Source: Acidobacteriota bacterium (GTDB taxonomy: Bacteria; Acidobacteriota; Vicinamibacteria; Vicinamibacterales; Vicinamibacteraceae). Taken from it: a stretch of DNA of 64,000 bases. Position numbers and translations under genes: made by a program. Positions 50,412 to 59,095 of the stretch are shown piece after piece (position 1 is the first letter of the stretch; the number at the start of each line of letters is the position of its first letter). The notes beneath the pieces are model-generated. The model was given only the letters and a program-made list of their open reading frames with translations. It was not told the DNA's origin and did not search any database. Location: the NCBI GenBank assembly GCA_020845575.1, contig JADLFL010000035.1, positions 1 through 64,000 on the forward strand, given 5' to 3'.

Positions 50412-53063
50412 GTGAGCACGGAGTCCTGGGATCGACTGGAAGAGCTGTCCACGCAGTTGCGCGACCTGCCGGACTCCGCGCGCACCGCGGCGCTCGACGC
50501 CGCCGGGGTGGATGCATCGCTGCGAGCGGAGGTCGAGACGCTCTTGCGCGCGTCGACTGACGACACCCGTCTGTCGATCGAACGGCTCGTGCAAGACGAG
50601 GTGTCGAGTGAGGAGCGCGACACCGACTCGTGGCTGGGCCAGAGGCTTGGCCCGTGGCGGGTCGCACGTGCGATCGGTCGAGGCGGCATGGGCGTGGTGT
50701 ACGCCGCGGCCCGATGCGACGGCGCGTTCGATCTCGAAGTCGCGGTCAAGCTGTTGCAGTCCGGCGCTCGGAATCCATCTGCCGTCGAGCGCTTCCGCAT
50801 CGAACGACAGGTGCTGGCGGCGCTGAAGCATCCGTGCATCGCGGGTCTGGTCGATGGTGGCTTCGCACCGGACGGCACGCCGTACCTGGTCATGGAACTG
50901 GTGGACGGCGTGCCGATCGTGCGCTGGGCAACGGACTCCGGCGCACCGGCAGCGGATCGCCTGCGGTTGTTCCGACGCGTGTGCGACGCCGTGCAGCACG
51001 CGCATCGCGCCCTCGTCGTGCATCGCGACATCAAGCCGTCCAACATCCTCGTCACGCGCGACGGCGACGTGAAACTGATGGACTTCGGCATCGCGAAGCT
51101 GCTGGAACCGTCGACGTGGGGATTGCGCGAAACGGACACGCGCGTGGAGATGCGCGCGCTGACGCCCGCGTACGCGGCGCCTGAGCAGGTCCGCGGCGAT
51201 CCCGTCACGACGGCCACCGACGTCTACGCGCTCGGCGTCCTGCTGCACGAGTTGTTGACCGGCGTGCGCCCGGGACACACACCGGCGACGACGCTGGCTC
51301 GCGATCTCGATCGCATCATCGGCAAAGCCATCGCGGACGACCCGGATCGTCGCTACGCCTCCGCCGGACAACTCGGCGAAGAGATCGCGCGCTATCTCGA
51401 GGGACGGCCGGTGCTCGCGCAGCCAGACACCCTCGGGTATCGCGTCAGGACGTTCGTGCGGCGCAATCCCGTGGCAGTGGGTCTTGCCACCACCATCGTC
51501 GTGAGCCTTGCCGTGTTCGCGGCCATCTCCGCCTGGCAGGCGCGCGTGCTCGCCGAACAACGGCGCGTGGCGCAACACGAACGCGACACGGCCAATCACG
51601 TCGTCGGCGTCCTCGTCGATCTGTTCCAGACCACCAACCCGTCCGTGCGGCCCGACGGCCATCGCATGGCCCTGGGAGAGTTCCTGGCCGGCGCCCAGGT
51701 GCGTGCCCTCGACTCGCTGCGCGACGCGCCTGAGGTGAGGGCGCGCCTTCAGTACGTGTTCGGACGGATCCACCTGACGCGCGGCGCGTACGCCGACGCG
51801 CGGCGTTCCCTGGAGGACGCCGGTACGTCGCTGCGCGCGGCCGGCGGCACCGATTCGCCGGAGACGCTCGACGTCCTCGTCGCGCTCGGCGAGACATGGC
51901 ATCACGCCGGCGATTCCGCGCGCGCCACGGCGCTGCTCGAAGAGGCACTGACGCGTCATCGCACCGCATACGGCGATCGCGATCTGCGGACGGCTGCCGC
52001 ACTGCAGGCACTGGCGCCAGCCGTGGCGACCACCGATTTCGTCCGGTCCCGTGCGTTGCTCGTCGAGTCGCTGGAGATACGGCGCGCGCTCCTGCCGGCA
52101 ACGGATCGACTCGTCGGCGAGGCACTCGCGTCACTCGCCGCGCACCATCACAGGCGTGGCGAGGCCGACCAGGCGCGGCGCTACTACACGGACGCGCTGG
52201 CGGTCTTCCGGACACCGGCCCTCCGGAGGCATCCGACGGCGATCAGTCTGCGTGGCGATCATGCCACGTTGCTCGACAGCCTCGGGGCGCACGACGAGGC
52301 GGCAGCGCTGCAGGCCGAGGCGCTGGAGTTGGGTCGATCGATCGTCGGACGCGAGAGCCTCGTTGTCGCGAATCTCCTCAACAACTCCGGCGTGACGCTG
52401 CAGTGGCTCGGCCGGCACCGCGAGGCGGAGGCGCACTATCGGGAATCGTTCGAGATCCATCGTGGACTGCTCGGCGATGGTCATCTCCGCACGCGCAATG
52501 TCGCGCGAGGCATCGGCCGCGCGCTGACCATGCAACGCCGTCACGCCGAAGCCCTGAACTGGTTCGATCGCGCCATCGCCGATCCACTCGGAGACGACGA
52601 GGAATTGCGCGCCGGCGTGTGGGGCATGCGCGCACAGCGCGCGCGTGTCCTGTCGGCACTCGATCGCCCCGGAGACGCCGTCAGCGAAGCCTCGCGTGCT
52701 GTCGGCGCGCTGTCACGCATGGCCGCCGCGCCAGGCGCCGACAACACCGCACGCGTCAGCGCGCGAGCGGCGCTGGGAACGGCGCGTGTGACGCTGGGCC
52801 ATCTCCTCGTGAATGCCGACCGCACCACGGACGCCGAAGCCCTCATCGTCGACGCGCTCACAGGCATGACCGGGCTCGACGCGTCGCACCCGCGACGCGC
52901 GGAAGCCGAGTGCGAGCTCGCACGCGCGCGTCTCGCCCGCCAGTCGACGGATGTGGAGTGGGCGCGCCTGGCTGCGTGCCTGCCGCGCTACAGCGCGTGG
53001 CCGCTGGCCGAGCAGGATGCCGTCGAGGCGCTGGCGCGCCTGCACGCGGCGCGCCCGCGATGA
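50412..53063 (+). CDS. Ser/Thr protein kinase with TPR region
   Basis: Membrane kinase of 883 residues. Glycine loop GRGGMGVVYAA near 88, catalytic loop HRDIKPSN near 204, DFGIAKLL and YAAPEQ are intact. One transmembrane helix lies near 354-375 (AVGLATTIVVSLAVFAAISA). The C-terminal half is TPRs, including the short 42-residue kind (ETLDVLVALGETWHHAGDSA). The start is GTG. It pairs with the ECF factor just upstream. Confidence 0.94.
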   Translation: MSTESWDRLEELSTQLRDLPDSARTAALDAAGVDASLRAEVETLLRASTDDTRLSIERLVQDEVSSEERDTDSWLGQRLGPWRVARAIGRGGMGVVYAAARCDGAFDLEVAVKLLQSGARNPSAVERFRIERQVLAALKHPCIAGLVDGGFAPDGTPYLVMELVDGVPIVRWATDSGAPAADRLRLFRRVCDAVQHAHRALVVHRDIKPSNILVTRDGDVKLMDFGIAKLLEPSTWGLRETDTRVEMRALTPAYAAPEQVRGDPVTTATDVYALGVLLHELLTGVRPGHTPATTLARDLDRIIGKAIADDPDRRYASAGQLGEEIARYLEGRPVLAQPDTLGYRVRTFVRRNPVAVGLATTIVVSLAVFAAISAWQARVLAEQRRVAQHERDTANHVVGVLVDLFQTTNPSVRPDGHRMALGEFLAGAQVRALDSLRDAPEVRARLQYVFGRIHLTRGAYADARRSLEDAGTSLRAAGGTDSPETLDVLVALGETWHHAGDSARATALLEEALTRHRTAYGDRDLRTAAALQALAPAVATTDFVRSRALLVESLEIRRALLPATDRLVGEALASLAAHHHRRGEADQARRYYTDALAVFRTPALRRHPTAISLRGDHATLLDSLGAHDEAAALQAEALELGRSIVGRESLVVANLLNNSGVTLQWLGRHREAEAHYRESFEIHRGLLGDGHLRTRNVARGIGRALTMQRRHAEALNWFDRAIADPLGDDEELRAGVWGMRAQRARVLSALDRPGDAVSEASRAVGALSRMAAAPGADNTARVSARAALGTARVTLGHLLVNADRTTDAEALIVDALTGMTGLDASHPRRAEAECELARARLARQSTDVEWARLAACLPRYSAWPLAEQDAVEALARLHAARPR

Positions 53064-53100
53064 TGGCATCCGCTGTTGCGCGATCGCGTGCGAAGTTCCG

Positions 53101-53694
53101 TTACGACACCCAGGCGCGATCGCCCGACTGCTCGCCGGCGCGCCTGACGCGCCAGGCCTGCTGCAGGTGACGACGGCCGTGCGCGGCGAGGACGTGCAGG
53201 CCCGTGGCCAGGCTGAAGCGCAGGCCCGTGAAGAGCGGGTTCCAGTACATCACGCCGGCAAGATCGAGGTCGGCATACGTGCGCAGGAACGCGAGGACGG
53301 CGCTGTTGGACGTCAGGAAGCGATCCGACCCATCGCGCAACGAGACGGCCGGCCGAGGGCGAATCGCGCGCGGCGCGCCAACCGTGATGGGCGATTTCGC
53401 CGCGGGCTCCATCGACCGCACGACCCAGCCACCGAACAGGCCGGGGACCGCCGGGCCACGGCGGAGGCGTCCCTTCGCCAGTGCACGCGTCGCCGGGCCT
53501 TCCATCGCCGTCAGGTATGCGGTGTTGCCGGCGGCCATGTGGTCGAGACACTCGGCCACGCTCCATGACCCGGGCGCCGGATTCCACGTTCCCTGCTCCC
53601 CGGTCAGGCCGCTGACGAGGACGCGCGCCTCCTCCTCGTTCGCCTCGAGCGCGCGCTCGAGCGCCACGATATCCGGATGCGTCACCGTCATCAC
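53101..53694 (-). CDS. DinB family protein
   Basis: Four-helix protein of 197 residues of the DinB/YfiT fold. The metal-site histidines are probably in ECLDHMAAGN and in HVLAAHGRRHLQQ. Members include thiol-dependent metal transferases such as bacillithiol S-transferases, but most have unknown roles. It converges with the third kinase gene with 37 bases between. The second Met is an equally good start. Confidence 0.85.
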   Translation of the reverse strand: MMTVTHPDIVALERALEANEEEARVLVSGLTGEQGTWNPAPGSWSVAECLDHMAAGNTAYLTAMEGPATRALAKGRLRRGPAVPGLFGGWVVRSMEPAAKSPITVGAPRAIRPRPAVSLRDGSDRFLTSNSAVLAFLRTYADLDLAGVMYWNPLFTGLRFSLATGLHVLAAHGRRHLQQAWRVRRAGEQSGDRAWVS

Positions 53695-53862
53695 GCCATG
53701 CCTCCCCCTTCGCCCCCAGAATCATCCCACGCCGGACGGGCCATGGACGCGGCCCTGCTCGGCGGACATCCTGCAGCGGCGCGATGCGGCAGGCCCACGG
53801 CTCGTGGATGGTGCCGGCCGCACGCTCGCCAACGTGTCTTCACCTGCGGTACGGTTACGGCG

Positions 53863-54474
53863 GTGATCGCACTCCTCGTCTTCGCGCTGGCGGCGCTATC
53901 GCTGTCGACACAGGCACCGTCATCCACGACGCCGGGCACCGTTCCCATCGTCATCGAGACGGCACTGGGATCGATCGACGCGGAGGTCGATCTCGTGCGT
54001 GCGCCGATCACGGCCGCCAACTTCCTGCGCTATGTCGATGCGGGTCTGTTCGACCAGGGCGACTTCCACCGCACCGTGCGTCCCGACACCGAATCGCGGA
54101 AGGACTACCCCATCGAAGTGGTGCAGGGTCGGATGAACCGCGCGCGGCGCGACGAGTCGTTTCCCGCCATCATGCTGGAACCGACGCGCGTCACGGGCAT
54201 CACGCATACCGATGGTGTGTTGTCGATGGCTCGCAGCGGGCCCGACACCGCGACCGACGAGTTCTTCATCGTGATCGGCAGCCAGCCGACGCTCGACTTC
54301 GGCGGTCTCCGCAACGCCGATGGCCAGGGCTTCGCCGCATTCGGCCGCGTCACGCGTGGGCTGGACGTGGTCCGCCGCATCCAGGCAGCGCCCGTTGCAC
54401 CCGGTACACAGACGCTGACCCCGCCGATCGCCATCACGCGCATCCGTCGCGTCGACCGCGCTCCGCGCCCGTAG
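53863..54474 (+). CDS. secreted cyclophilin-type peptidyl-prolyl isomerase
   Basis: Protein of 203 residues with a short signal (VIALLVFALAALSLSTQA). The cyclophilin core is seen in VIETALGSIDAEVD, APITAANFLRYVDAG, FHRTVRPDT, SMARSGPDTATDEFFIVIG and FAAFGRVTRGLDVVRRIQ. The usual active-site Trp is absent, so activity may be weak. The start is a GTG with a TACGGT -10 seven bases upstream; an ATG at 53743 would add 40 residues and lose the signal peptide. Confidence 0.82.
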   Translation: MIALLVFALAALSLSTQAPSSTTPGTVPIVIETALGSIDAEVDLVRAPITAANFLRYVDAGLFDQGDFHRTVRPDTESRKDYPIEVVQGRMNRARRDESFPAIMLEPTRVTGITHTDGVLSMARSGPDTATDEFFIVIGSQPTLDFGGLRNADGQGFAAFGRVTRGLDVVRRIQAAPVAPGTQTLTPPIAITRIRRVDRAPRP

Positions 54475-54517
54475 GGACCGCTTCCTCTCCCTTCGGCAGT
54501 CTCGACGTATCGAGTCC

Positions 54518-55675
54518 TCACACGAGTCGGATCGGCAGTCGGCGCCATCCGCCGACGGGATACGTCTCACGCTCCGCGGCGACATCGTCGGCCAGCCCGA
54601 TCGACGTCGTGTGCTGCAGCAGGGCGTCTGTCGCCGCCACGAGTTCGAGCGTGGCGAGCGGACGGCCAGGGCACACGTGTACACCAGCGCCGTACACCAG
54701 GTTGTGCGCGGCATTCTCGGCAGGACGATACGCGTCCGGATCGTCGAAGACCGCTTCGTCACGATTGGCCGACGTCCAGTTCAGGTACACGCGCGTCCCC
54801 GCGTCGAGCCGGAATCCCGCCACATCGGTGTCACGCGTGACGAGGCGACGGTTGACGAGGAACGGGTCGTCGATGCGGAGCATCTCGTCGATCGCCGGCG
54901 CCAGGCCGCTGGCGTCGGCGCGCAGTTCCGCCTGGACGTCCGGATGCGTCGCCAGGAAGTGGATCACGACACCAAGAGCGGCCGCGATGGAGCCGAGATC
55001 GCCAGCCGTCCAGTTCCGGAGGATCGACACGACGTCGGCGTCGCTCAGCGGACGGTCCTCGACACGAACGCGAAGCAGTTCGGTCGTCGGGTCCGCCGGT
55101 GCCGCATCACCACGGGCGCGACGACCGCGCACCTGCTCCGCGACGATCTCGTCGAACGCGGCGGCGACGGCGGCTGTCTGCGAACGGTCGGCAGACCGCG
55201 TGGCCGCATGGTTCTCCACCATCCACGCAACCAGCCGCTCCTCGACGCCGTGCCACCCGAGCCACTCGACCTGCGCGTGGACGGCGAACGGATAGCCGAT
55301 GTCGACCACGGCGTCCACGACGGCATCGCGCGGCACGGCAGACACGATCCGTTCGGCGCACGCACGCACGCGCGGTTCCAGTTCGCGCATGCGTTCCGAC
55401 GTGAAGAACGGGTCGATGACGGCGCGGAACGCCGCATGCTCGGGCGGATCGAGACTGTTGGGCACCTGACGATACCCGGACACAGCCGATGAGAACGTGC
55501 CCGGGTCCAGGGCGGCTGCCGCGACGTCCGCATGCCGGAAGAGCGTGACGCCGCGCGGCGAACGCGCGACAGGGCATGTCGCCCGCCCGCGATCGTACGT
55601 GGCGCGCTGGTCGGCCAGGGACTCGGCAGACAGCGGCTCCCACAGGGGGATCTCGTCTCCAGCGCGCAGTGTCAT
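54518..55675 (-). CDS. cytochrome P450, atypical I-helix
   Basis: P450 of 385 residues, a soluble bacterial type. The heme ligand is Cys335 (LVYGAGVHVCPG), and the ExxR motif is Glu264-Arg267 (IDEMLRID). In the I-helix, the acid-alcohol pair that activates oxygen is missing: the AGxE(T)T position reads AGDLGS (224-229). That suggests peroxide use or a non-oxygenase reaction. No ferredoxin or reductase is adjacent. It follows a DUF2249 gene by 15 bases, so the two are probably cotranscribed. Confidence 0.9.
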   Translation of the reverse strand: MTLRAGDEIPLWEPLSAESLADQRATYDRGRATCPVARSPRGVTLFRHADVAAAALDPGTFSSAVSGYRQVPNSLDPPEHAAFRAVIDPFFTSERMRELEPRVRACAERIVSAVPRDAVVDAVVDIGYPFAVHAQVEWLGWHGVEERLVAWMVENHAATRSADRSQTAAVAAAFDEIVAEQVRGRRARGDAAPADPTTELLRVRVEDRPLSDADVVSILRNWTAGDLGSIAAALGVVIHFLATHPDVQAELRADASGLAPAIDEMLRIDDPFLVNRRLVTRDTDVAGFRLDAGTRVYLNWTSANRDEAVFDDPDAYRPAENAAHNLVYGAGVHVCPGRPLATLELVAATDALLQHTTSIGLADDVAAERETYPVGGWRRLPIRLV

Positions 55676-55690
55676 GTCAGGTGGTGACGA

Positions 55691-55951
55691 TCAGGCGCCC
55701 AGCTTCTCGAAGTCGATGACGATCATACCTGGCTCGCGCTGGACGTACGCGATTCCGACCGCGTCACCGTAACGGGCTTCGATCTGCGCCAGGAGCGGCA
55801 GCGGATCGTGGTCGTTGCAGAACCGCATCGTCTCGCCTGGCACGAGTGCGTCGAGCGCGCCGAAGATGGCAGCGTGGCGAAATCGCTTGGCGATGCCACG
55901 TGCGTCGAAGGGGTAGAGCTGGTCGGCCTGAAGGTGCAGGTGCGTAGCCAT
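55691..55951 (-). CDS. DUF2249 domain protein
   Basis: Protein of 86 residues with the DUF2249 pattern (LDARxIxxxxRHxxIFxxxxxLxPGExxxxxNDHDPxPLL; here FDARGIAKRFRHAAIFGALD and FCNDHDPLPLLAQI). The family is of unknown biochemical function and is often linked to nitric oxide or redox genes. Internal ATGs at 55951 and 55963 are possible; the domain fits the shorter form. It lies directly upstream of the P450 gene. Confidence 0.8.
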   Translation of the reverse strand: MATHLHLQADQLYPFDARGIAKRFRHAAIFGALDALVPGETMRFCNDHDPLPLLAQIEARYGDAVGIAYVQREPGMIVIDFEKLGA

Positions 55952-56068
55952 GCCGCCGAGCATGACGCGTCTGCCGCGCCCATACCTTGCGGCAGCGCAA
56001 ACGATCGGTCTGTCGTCGCACCGCACCCGTCCCCGCGCGCGCAGGGTGACGCATGCGTTGCCCTGCCT

Positions 56069-58297
56069 TCACGGCGTCTTCAGTCCCCTGCGTCGTTCCA
56101 TCGCGCTCGCGTCCGTGCCACGAAAGGTGGTCGACAGCGCGCCGAGGGTCACGGTGATCGGACCTGCGGCCGGGCGTCTCGTTCCCTGCTCGTCGACGAG
56201 CGTCAGCGGTTCGGCGTCCAGTGGGAGGTTCACGCGAGTGGATGCTCCGGCCTCGAGCGTCACGCGACGGAACGCCGCCAGCGCCCTGCGCGGCGCGGAC
56301 CCGCCTGCACCCTCGTGTGTCACGAAGGCGAGCACCACATCGTCACCGGCACGCGCGCCGGTATTGGTGACAGTGACCGAGAGCACGGGTGTCGCGCCCA
56401 CCTCGCGGGTCGACTCCACGCGCAGATCGTCGTATCGGAATGTCGTGTAGCTGCGTCCGTGTCCGAACGGCCACAGCGGCTGGCCCGAGAAGTAGCGGTA
56501 CGTCCGCTCGCGCATGGAGTACTCGCTGAACGGCGGCAGGTCGGCCGTCGATGCGTAGAACGTCACGGGCAGGCGACCTCCCGGGTCGGCGTCGCCGAAC
56601 AGGACGTCTGCCACCGCGGCTCCGCCTTCACCACCCGGATACCACGCGACGAGGATGGCGTTGGCGCGCGCCTTGATCGTGGGAATCGCCTGCGCACTGC
56701 CTCCCGTGATCACCACGATCATCGGCTTGCCGAGTGCCGCGACCTCGTCGAAAAGCTGGACCTGCGGTGAGGGGAGTTCGATCGCCCGGCGATCGCCGCC
56801 GGGATTGCTCTTGTCCTCGCCCTCTTCGCCTTCCTGCCTGGCCGTGAGGCCCAGGACCATCACCACGGCATCGCTGGACCCGGCTACGTCAACCGCTTTG
56901 CGCCGGGCTTCGGACGTGCCGCGCGTGATGTCGCTCCCACGCGCGCTCGTGACAGTCATGCCGCGCGACGCGGCGGCCTGCCGAAGCCCGGCGAGGATCG
57001 TGACCGGAGCCGACGGCGTGCCGTTGTAGTTGCCGATCAGGGCGTCGAGATCGTCGGCGGTGGGACCGATGACGGCCAGGCGCGTCAGCGTCGGCGCGAA
57101 GGGCAGCACGCCGTCGTTCTCGAGGAGCACGAGCGACTTGCGCGCGACGTCGCGATTGAGCGCGCGGTGCGCCGTCGAATCGTTCAGTGCATACGGGGTC
57201 CGCGCGTATGCCACGCGCTCGGGGGGGTCGAACAGGCCGAGCCGCATCCGCGCCGTGAACAGTCGCGTGAGCGCGCGATCGATGTCAGCCTCGGTGAGCA
57301 GGCCGCGCTGCACGGCTGCGGCGAGGTGACGGAAGTCGCTTCCGCATTCGAGATCGGTGCCGGCCCTGACGGCCTGCGCGGACGCCACCGCCGCATCGGC
57401 TGAATACCGGTGCCGTTTCCACATGTCGTTGATGGCACCACAGTCGGTGACCACGTATCCGTCGAATCCCCAGCGTGCGCGCAACAGGTCGTCGAGCAGC
57501 GCGCGGCTGCCGCTGACGGGCACCCCGTCGACCGCGTTGTAGGCGGTCATCACGGACAGCACGCCGCCGTCGCGAACCGCCCGCTCGAAGTGCGGCAGGT
57601 ACGTTTCCGCGAGATCGCGCCGGCTCACTCTCGCATCGAACGTGTGCCGGCCGGCTTCCGGACCGCTGTGCACGGCGTAGTGCTTCGCCGTGGTGATGGT
57701 CTTGAGGTAGCGCGGATCGTCGCCCTGCATGCCGCGGATGAATGCGACGGCCATGCGACCCGCGAGCACCGGGTCCTCGCCGTAGGTCTCGTGGCCGCGG
57801 CCCCAGCGGGGATCGCGAAAGATGTTGATGTTGGGCGAGAAGAAGGTCAGGCCCTGATAGCGACCGCGCTGGCCCTGGCGTACGAACTCATGATGCTTGG
57901 CGCGAGCCTCGTCGCCGATGGCGGTGGCCACGCGCTGCATCAGCGGCTCGTCGAACGTCGCGGCCAGCGCAATCGCCTGCGGGAACACCGTGGCAACGCC
58001 AGCTCGCGCCACGCCGTGCAGGGCCTCGTTCCACCAGCCATAGGCAGGGACGCCGAGCCTGTCGATGGCCGGCGCCTGGTCCATCATCTGGCCGACCTTC
58101 TCGTCGAGCGTCATCGCTCCGACCAGCGCCGAGACGCGCTGGGCGGTCGGCAGATCGGGGTCGAGCCATGGCCGGCTCTCCGATCGTGTCTGCGCGATCG
58201 GCGACGAGGCTGCCATGGCGCAGGCTGCCGCCATCGCGCACAGCGCCCGGCTCACCCTTGCGAGTGTGTATGCTGCGTGCCGGCCGTGAATGGTCAT
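56069..58297 (-). CDS. GH3 family beta-glycosidase, xylosidase-like
   Basis: Secreted glycoside hydrolase of 742 residues. Signal peptide at about 1-36. The N-terminal barrel has the family motifs NEALHGVARAG and KHYAVHSG, and the catalytic nucleophile is Asp285 (VVTDCGAIND). The second alpha/beta domain carries GEEGEDKSNPGG, where the acid/base Glu is expected. A fibronectin III-like domain ends the protein (VSVTVTNTGARAGDDVV-like segment). The WWNEALHGVARAG signature is typical of beta-xylosidase/arabinosidase members. It probably releases xylose or glucose from plant-derived oligosaccharides. GGGGAG lies eight bases before the ATG. Confidence 0.93.
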   Translation of the reverse strand: MTIHGRHAAYTLARVSRALCAMAAACAMAASSPIAQTRSESRPWLDPDLPTAQRVSALVGAMTLDEKVGQMMDQAPAIDRLGVPAYGWWNEALHGVARAGVATVFPQAIALAATFDEPLMQRVATAIGDEARAKHHEFVRQGQRGRYQGLTFFSPNINIFRDPRWGRGHETYGEDPVLAGRMAVAFIRGMQGDDPRYLKTITTAKHYAVHSGPEAGRHTFDARVSRRDLAETYLPHFERAVRDGGVLSVMTAYNAVDGVPVSGSRALLDDLLRARWGFDGYVVTDCGAINDMWKRHRYSADAAVASAQAVRAGTDLECGSDFRHLAAAVQRGLLTEADIDRALTRLFTARMRLGLFDPPERVAYARTPYALNDSTAHRALNRDVARKSLVLLENDGVLPFAPTLTRLAVIGPTADDLDALIGNYNGTPSAPVTILAGLRQAAASRGMTVTSARGSDITRGTSEARRKAVDVAGSSDAVVMVLGLTARQEGEEGEDKSNPGGDRRAIELPSPQVQLFDEVAALGKPMIVVITGGSAQAIPTIKARANAILVAWYPGGEGGAAVADVLFGDADPGGRLPVTFYASTADLPPFSEYSMRERTYRYFSGQPLWPFGHGRSYTTFRYDDLRVESTREVGATPVLSVTVTNTGARAGDDVVLAFVTHEGAGGSAPRRALAAFRRVTLEAGASTRVNLPLDAEPLTLVDEQGTRRPAAGPITVTLGALSTTFRGTDASAMERRRGLKTP

Positions 58298-58375
58298 CGT
58301 CGTCGCTCCCCGTGGCAATCTACCACCGGGATCTTCTTGCTGGCCTCGCGCCGGATTCATTCGTTGGAGGATGCC

Positions 58376-58672
58376 ATGCACGGACAAATCAACAAGATCA
58401 CCGCCGTTCCGGAGCACAGGGCCGCACTTCAGGAGCTGCTGTTGACGGGCATCGACGAGATGCCCGGGTGCCTCTCCTACATCGTGTCCGCAGACACCAG
58501 TGATGCGAACGTCCTGTGGGTGACCGAAGTCTGGGACAGTGAGCGCAGTCAGGAAGCGTCGCTGGAAGTGCCGGCGATCAAGCAAGCCATCGCGGCCGCC
58601 ATGCCGATGATCGCCGGCTTCGATCGCATTGCGACAGTCAGTCCCGTCGGCGGCACAGGCCTCGGTGCGTAG
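58376..58672 (+). CDS. antibiotic biosynthesis monooxygenase (ABM) domain protein
   Basis: Protein of 98 residues with the dimeric ABM ferredoxin-like fold. Typical segments are AVPEHRAALQELL, EMPGCLSYIVS, and VLWVTEVWDSERSQEASLE. Such proteins include quinol monooxygenases and heme oxygenase-like enzymes; the substrate is not known. GGAGG lies five bases before the ATG. It is divergent from the GH3 gene, and the 15-mer TGGCAATCTACCACC lies 48 bases before its start. Confidence 0.88.
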   Translation: MHGQINKITAVPEHRAALQELLLTGIDEMPGCLSYIVSADTSDANVLWVTEVWDSERSQEASLEVPAIKQAIAAAMPMIAGFDRIATVSPVGGTGLGA

Positions 58673-59095
58673 AGCCGGGCGGCGGCTCCTGCCAACGCTG
58701 CCGCGCAACGGAGGTGGATGCCGCTCCGTCGCACGCTCCGGGTCGTAGCCCGCATCCCTGGTGACAAGTCGACGCGATGGCCGTGCCGCTGGCAACGATG
58801 ACGTGGGTGCCGGGGCTGAGCTGATCGGAGGTGACGGCCGCCGGGCCAACCCCCGAAGCACGGGCCGGGCACCCGTCCGCCGCAGCCCGGAGGGCGAAGG
58901 TGGAAGCCCGGCCCGTGTGAGAACGGTGATGTTTCGCCACCGACAATGCCGCGTCGATTGACTTGCGTTGCGGCTTCCGTGGACAATCCGGGCTCCGTTG
59001 GTGGCTGCTGTCCTCCGAAGGTCGTGTCGCGACGTCTTGCGGCGGCCCGATTTCCCGCGCACCGTGTCGAGCGAAGACACCCAGGTGTAGGCCTG
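58673..59095. other. 423-bp spacer with REP-like palindrome
   Basis: No credible gene is seen. The main feature is a palindromic element at 58863-58917 (listed separately). A start for the patatin gene further up at 58946 is open but lacks domain or ribosome-site support. Confidence 0.6.
58863..58917. repeat. REP-like palindromic element, copy 2
   Basis: A perfect outer stem (GGGCCGGGC / GCCCGGCCC) encloses GTCCGCCGCAGCCC and GGGCGAAGGTGGA. The same inner segments occur at 40576-40645, so this is likely a dispersed intergenic repeat. Confidence 0.7.
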
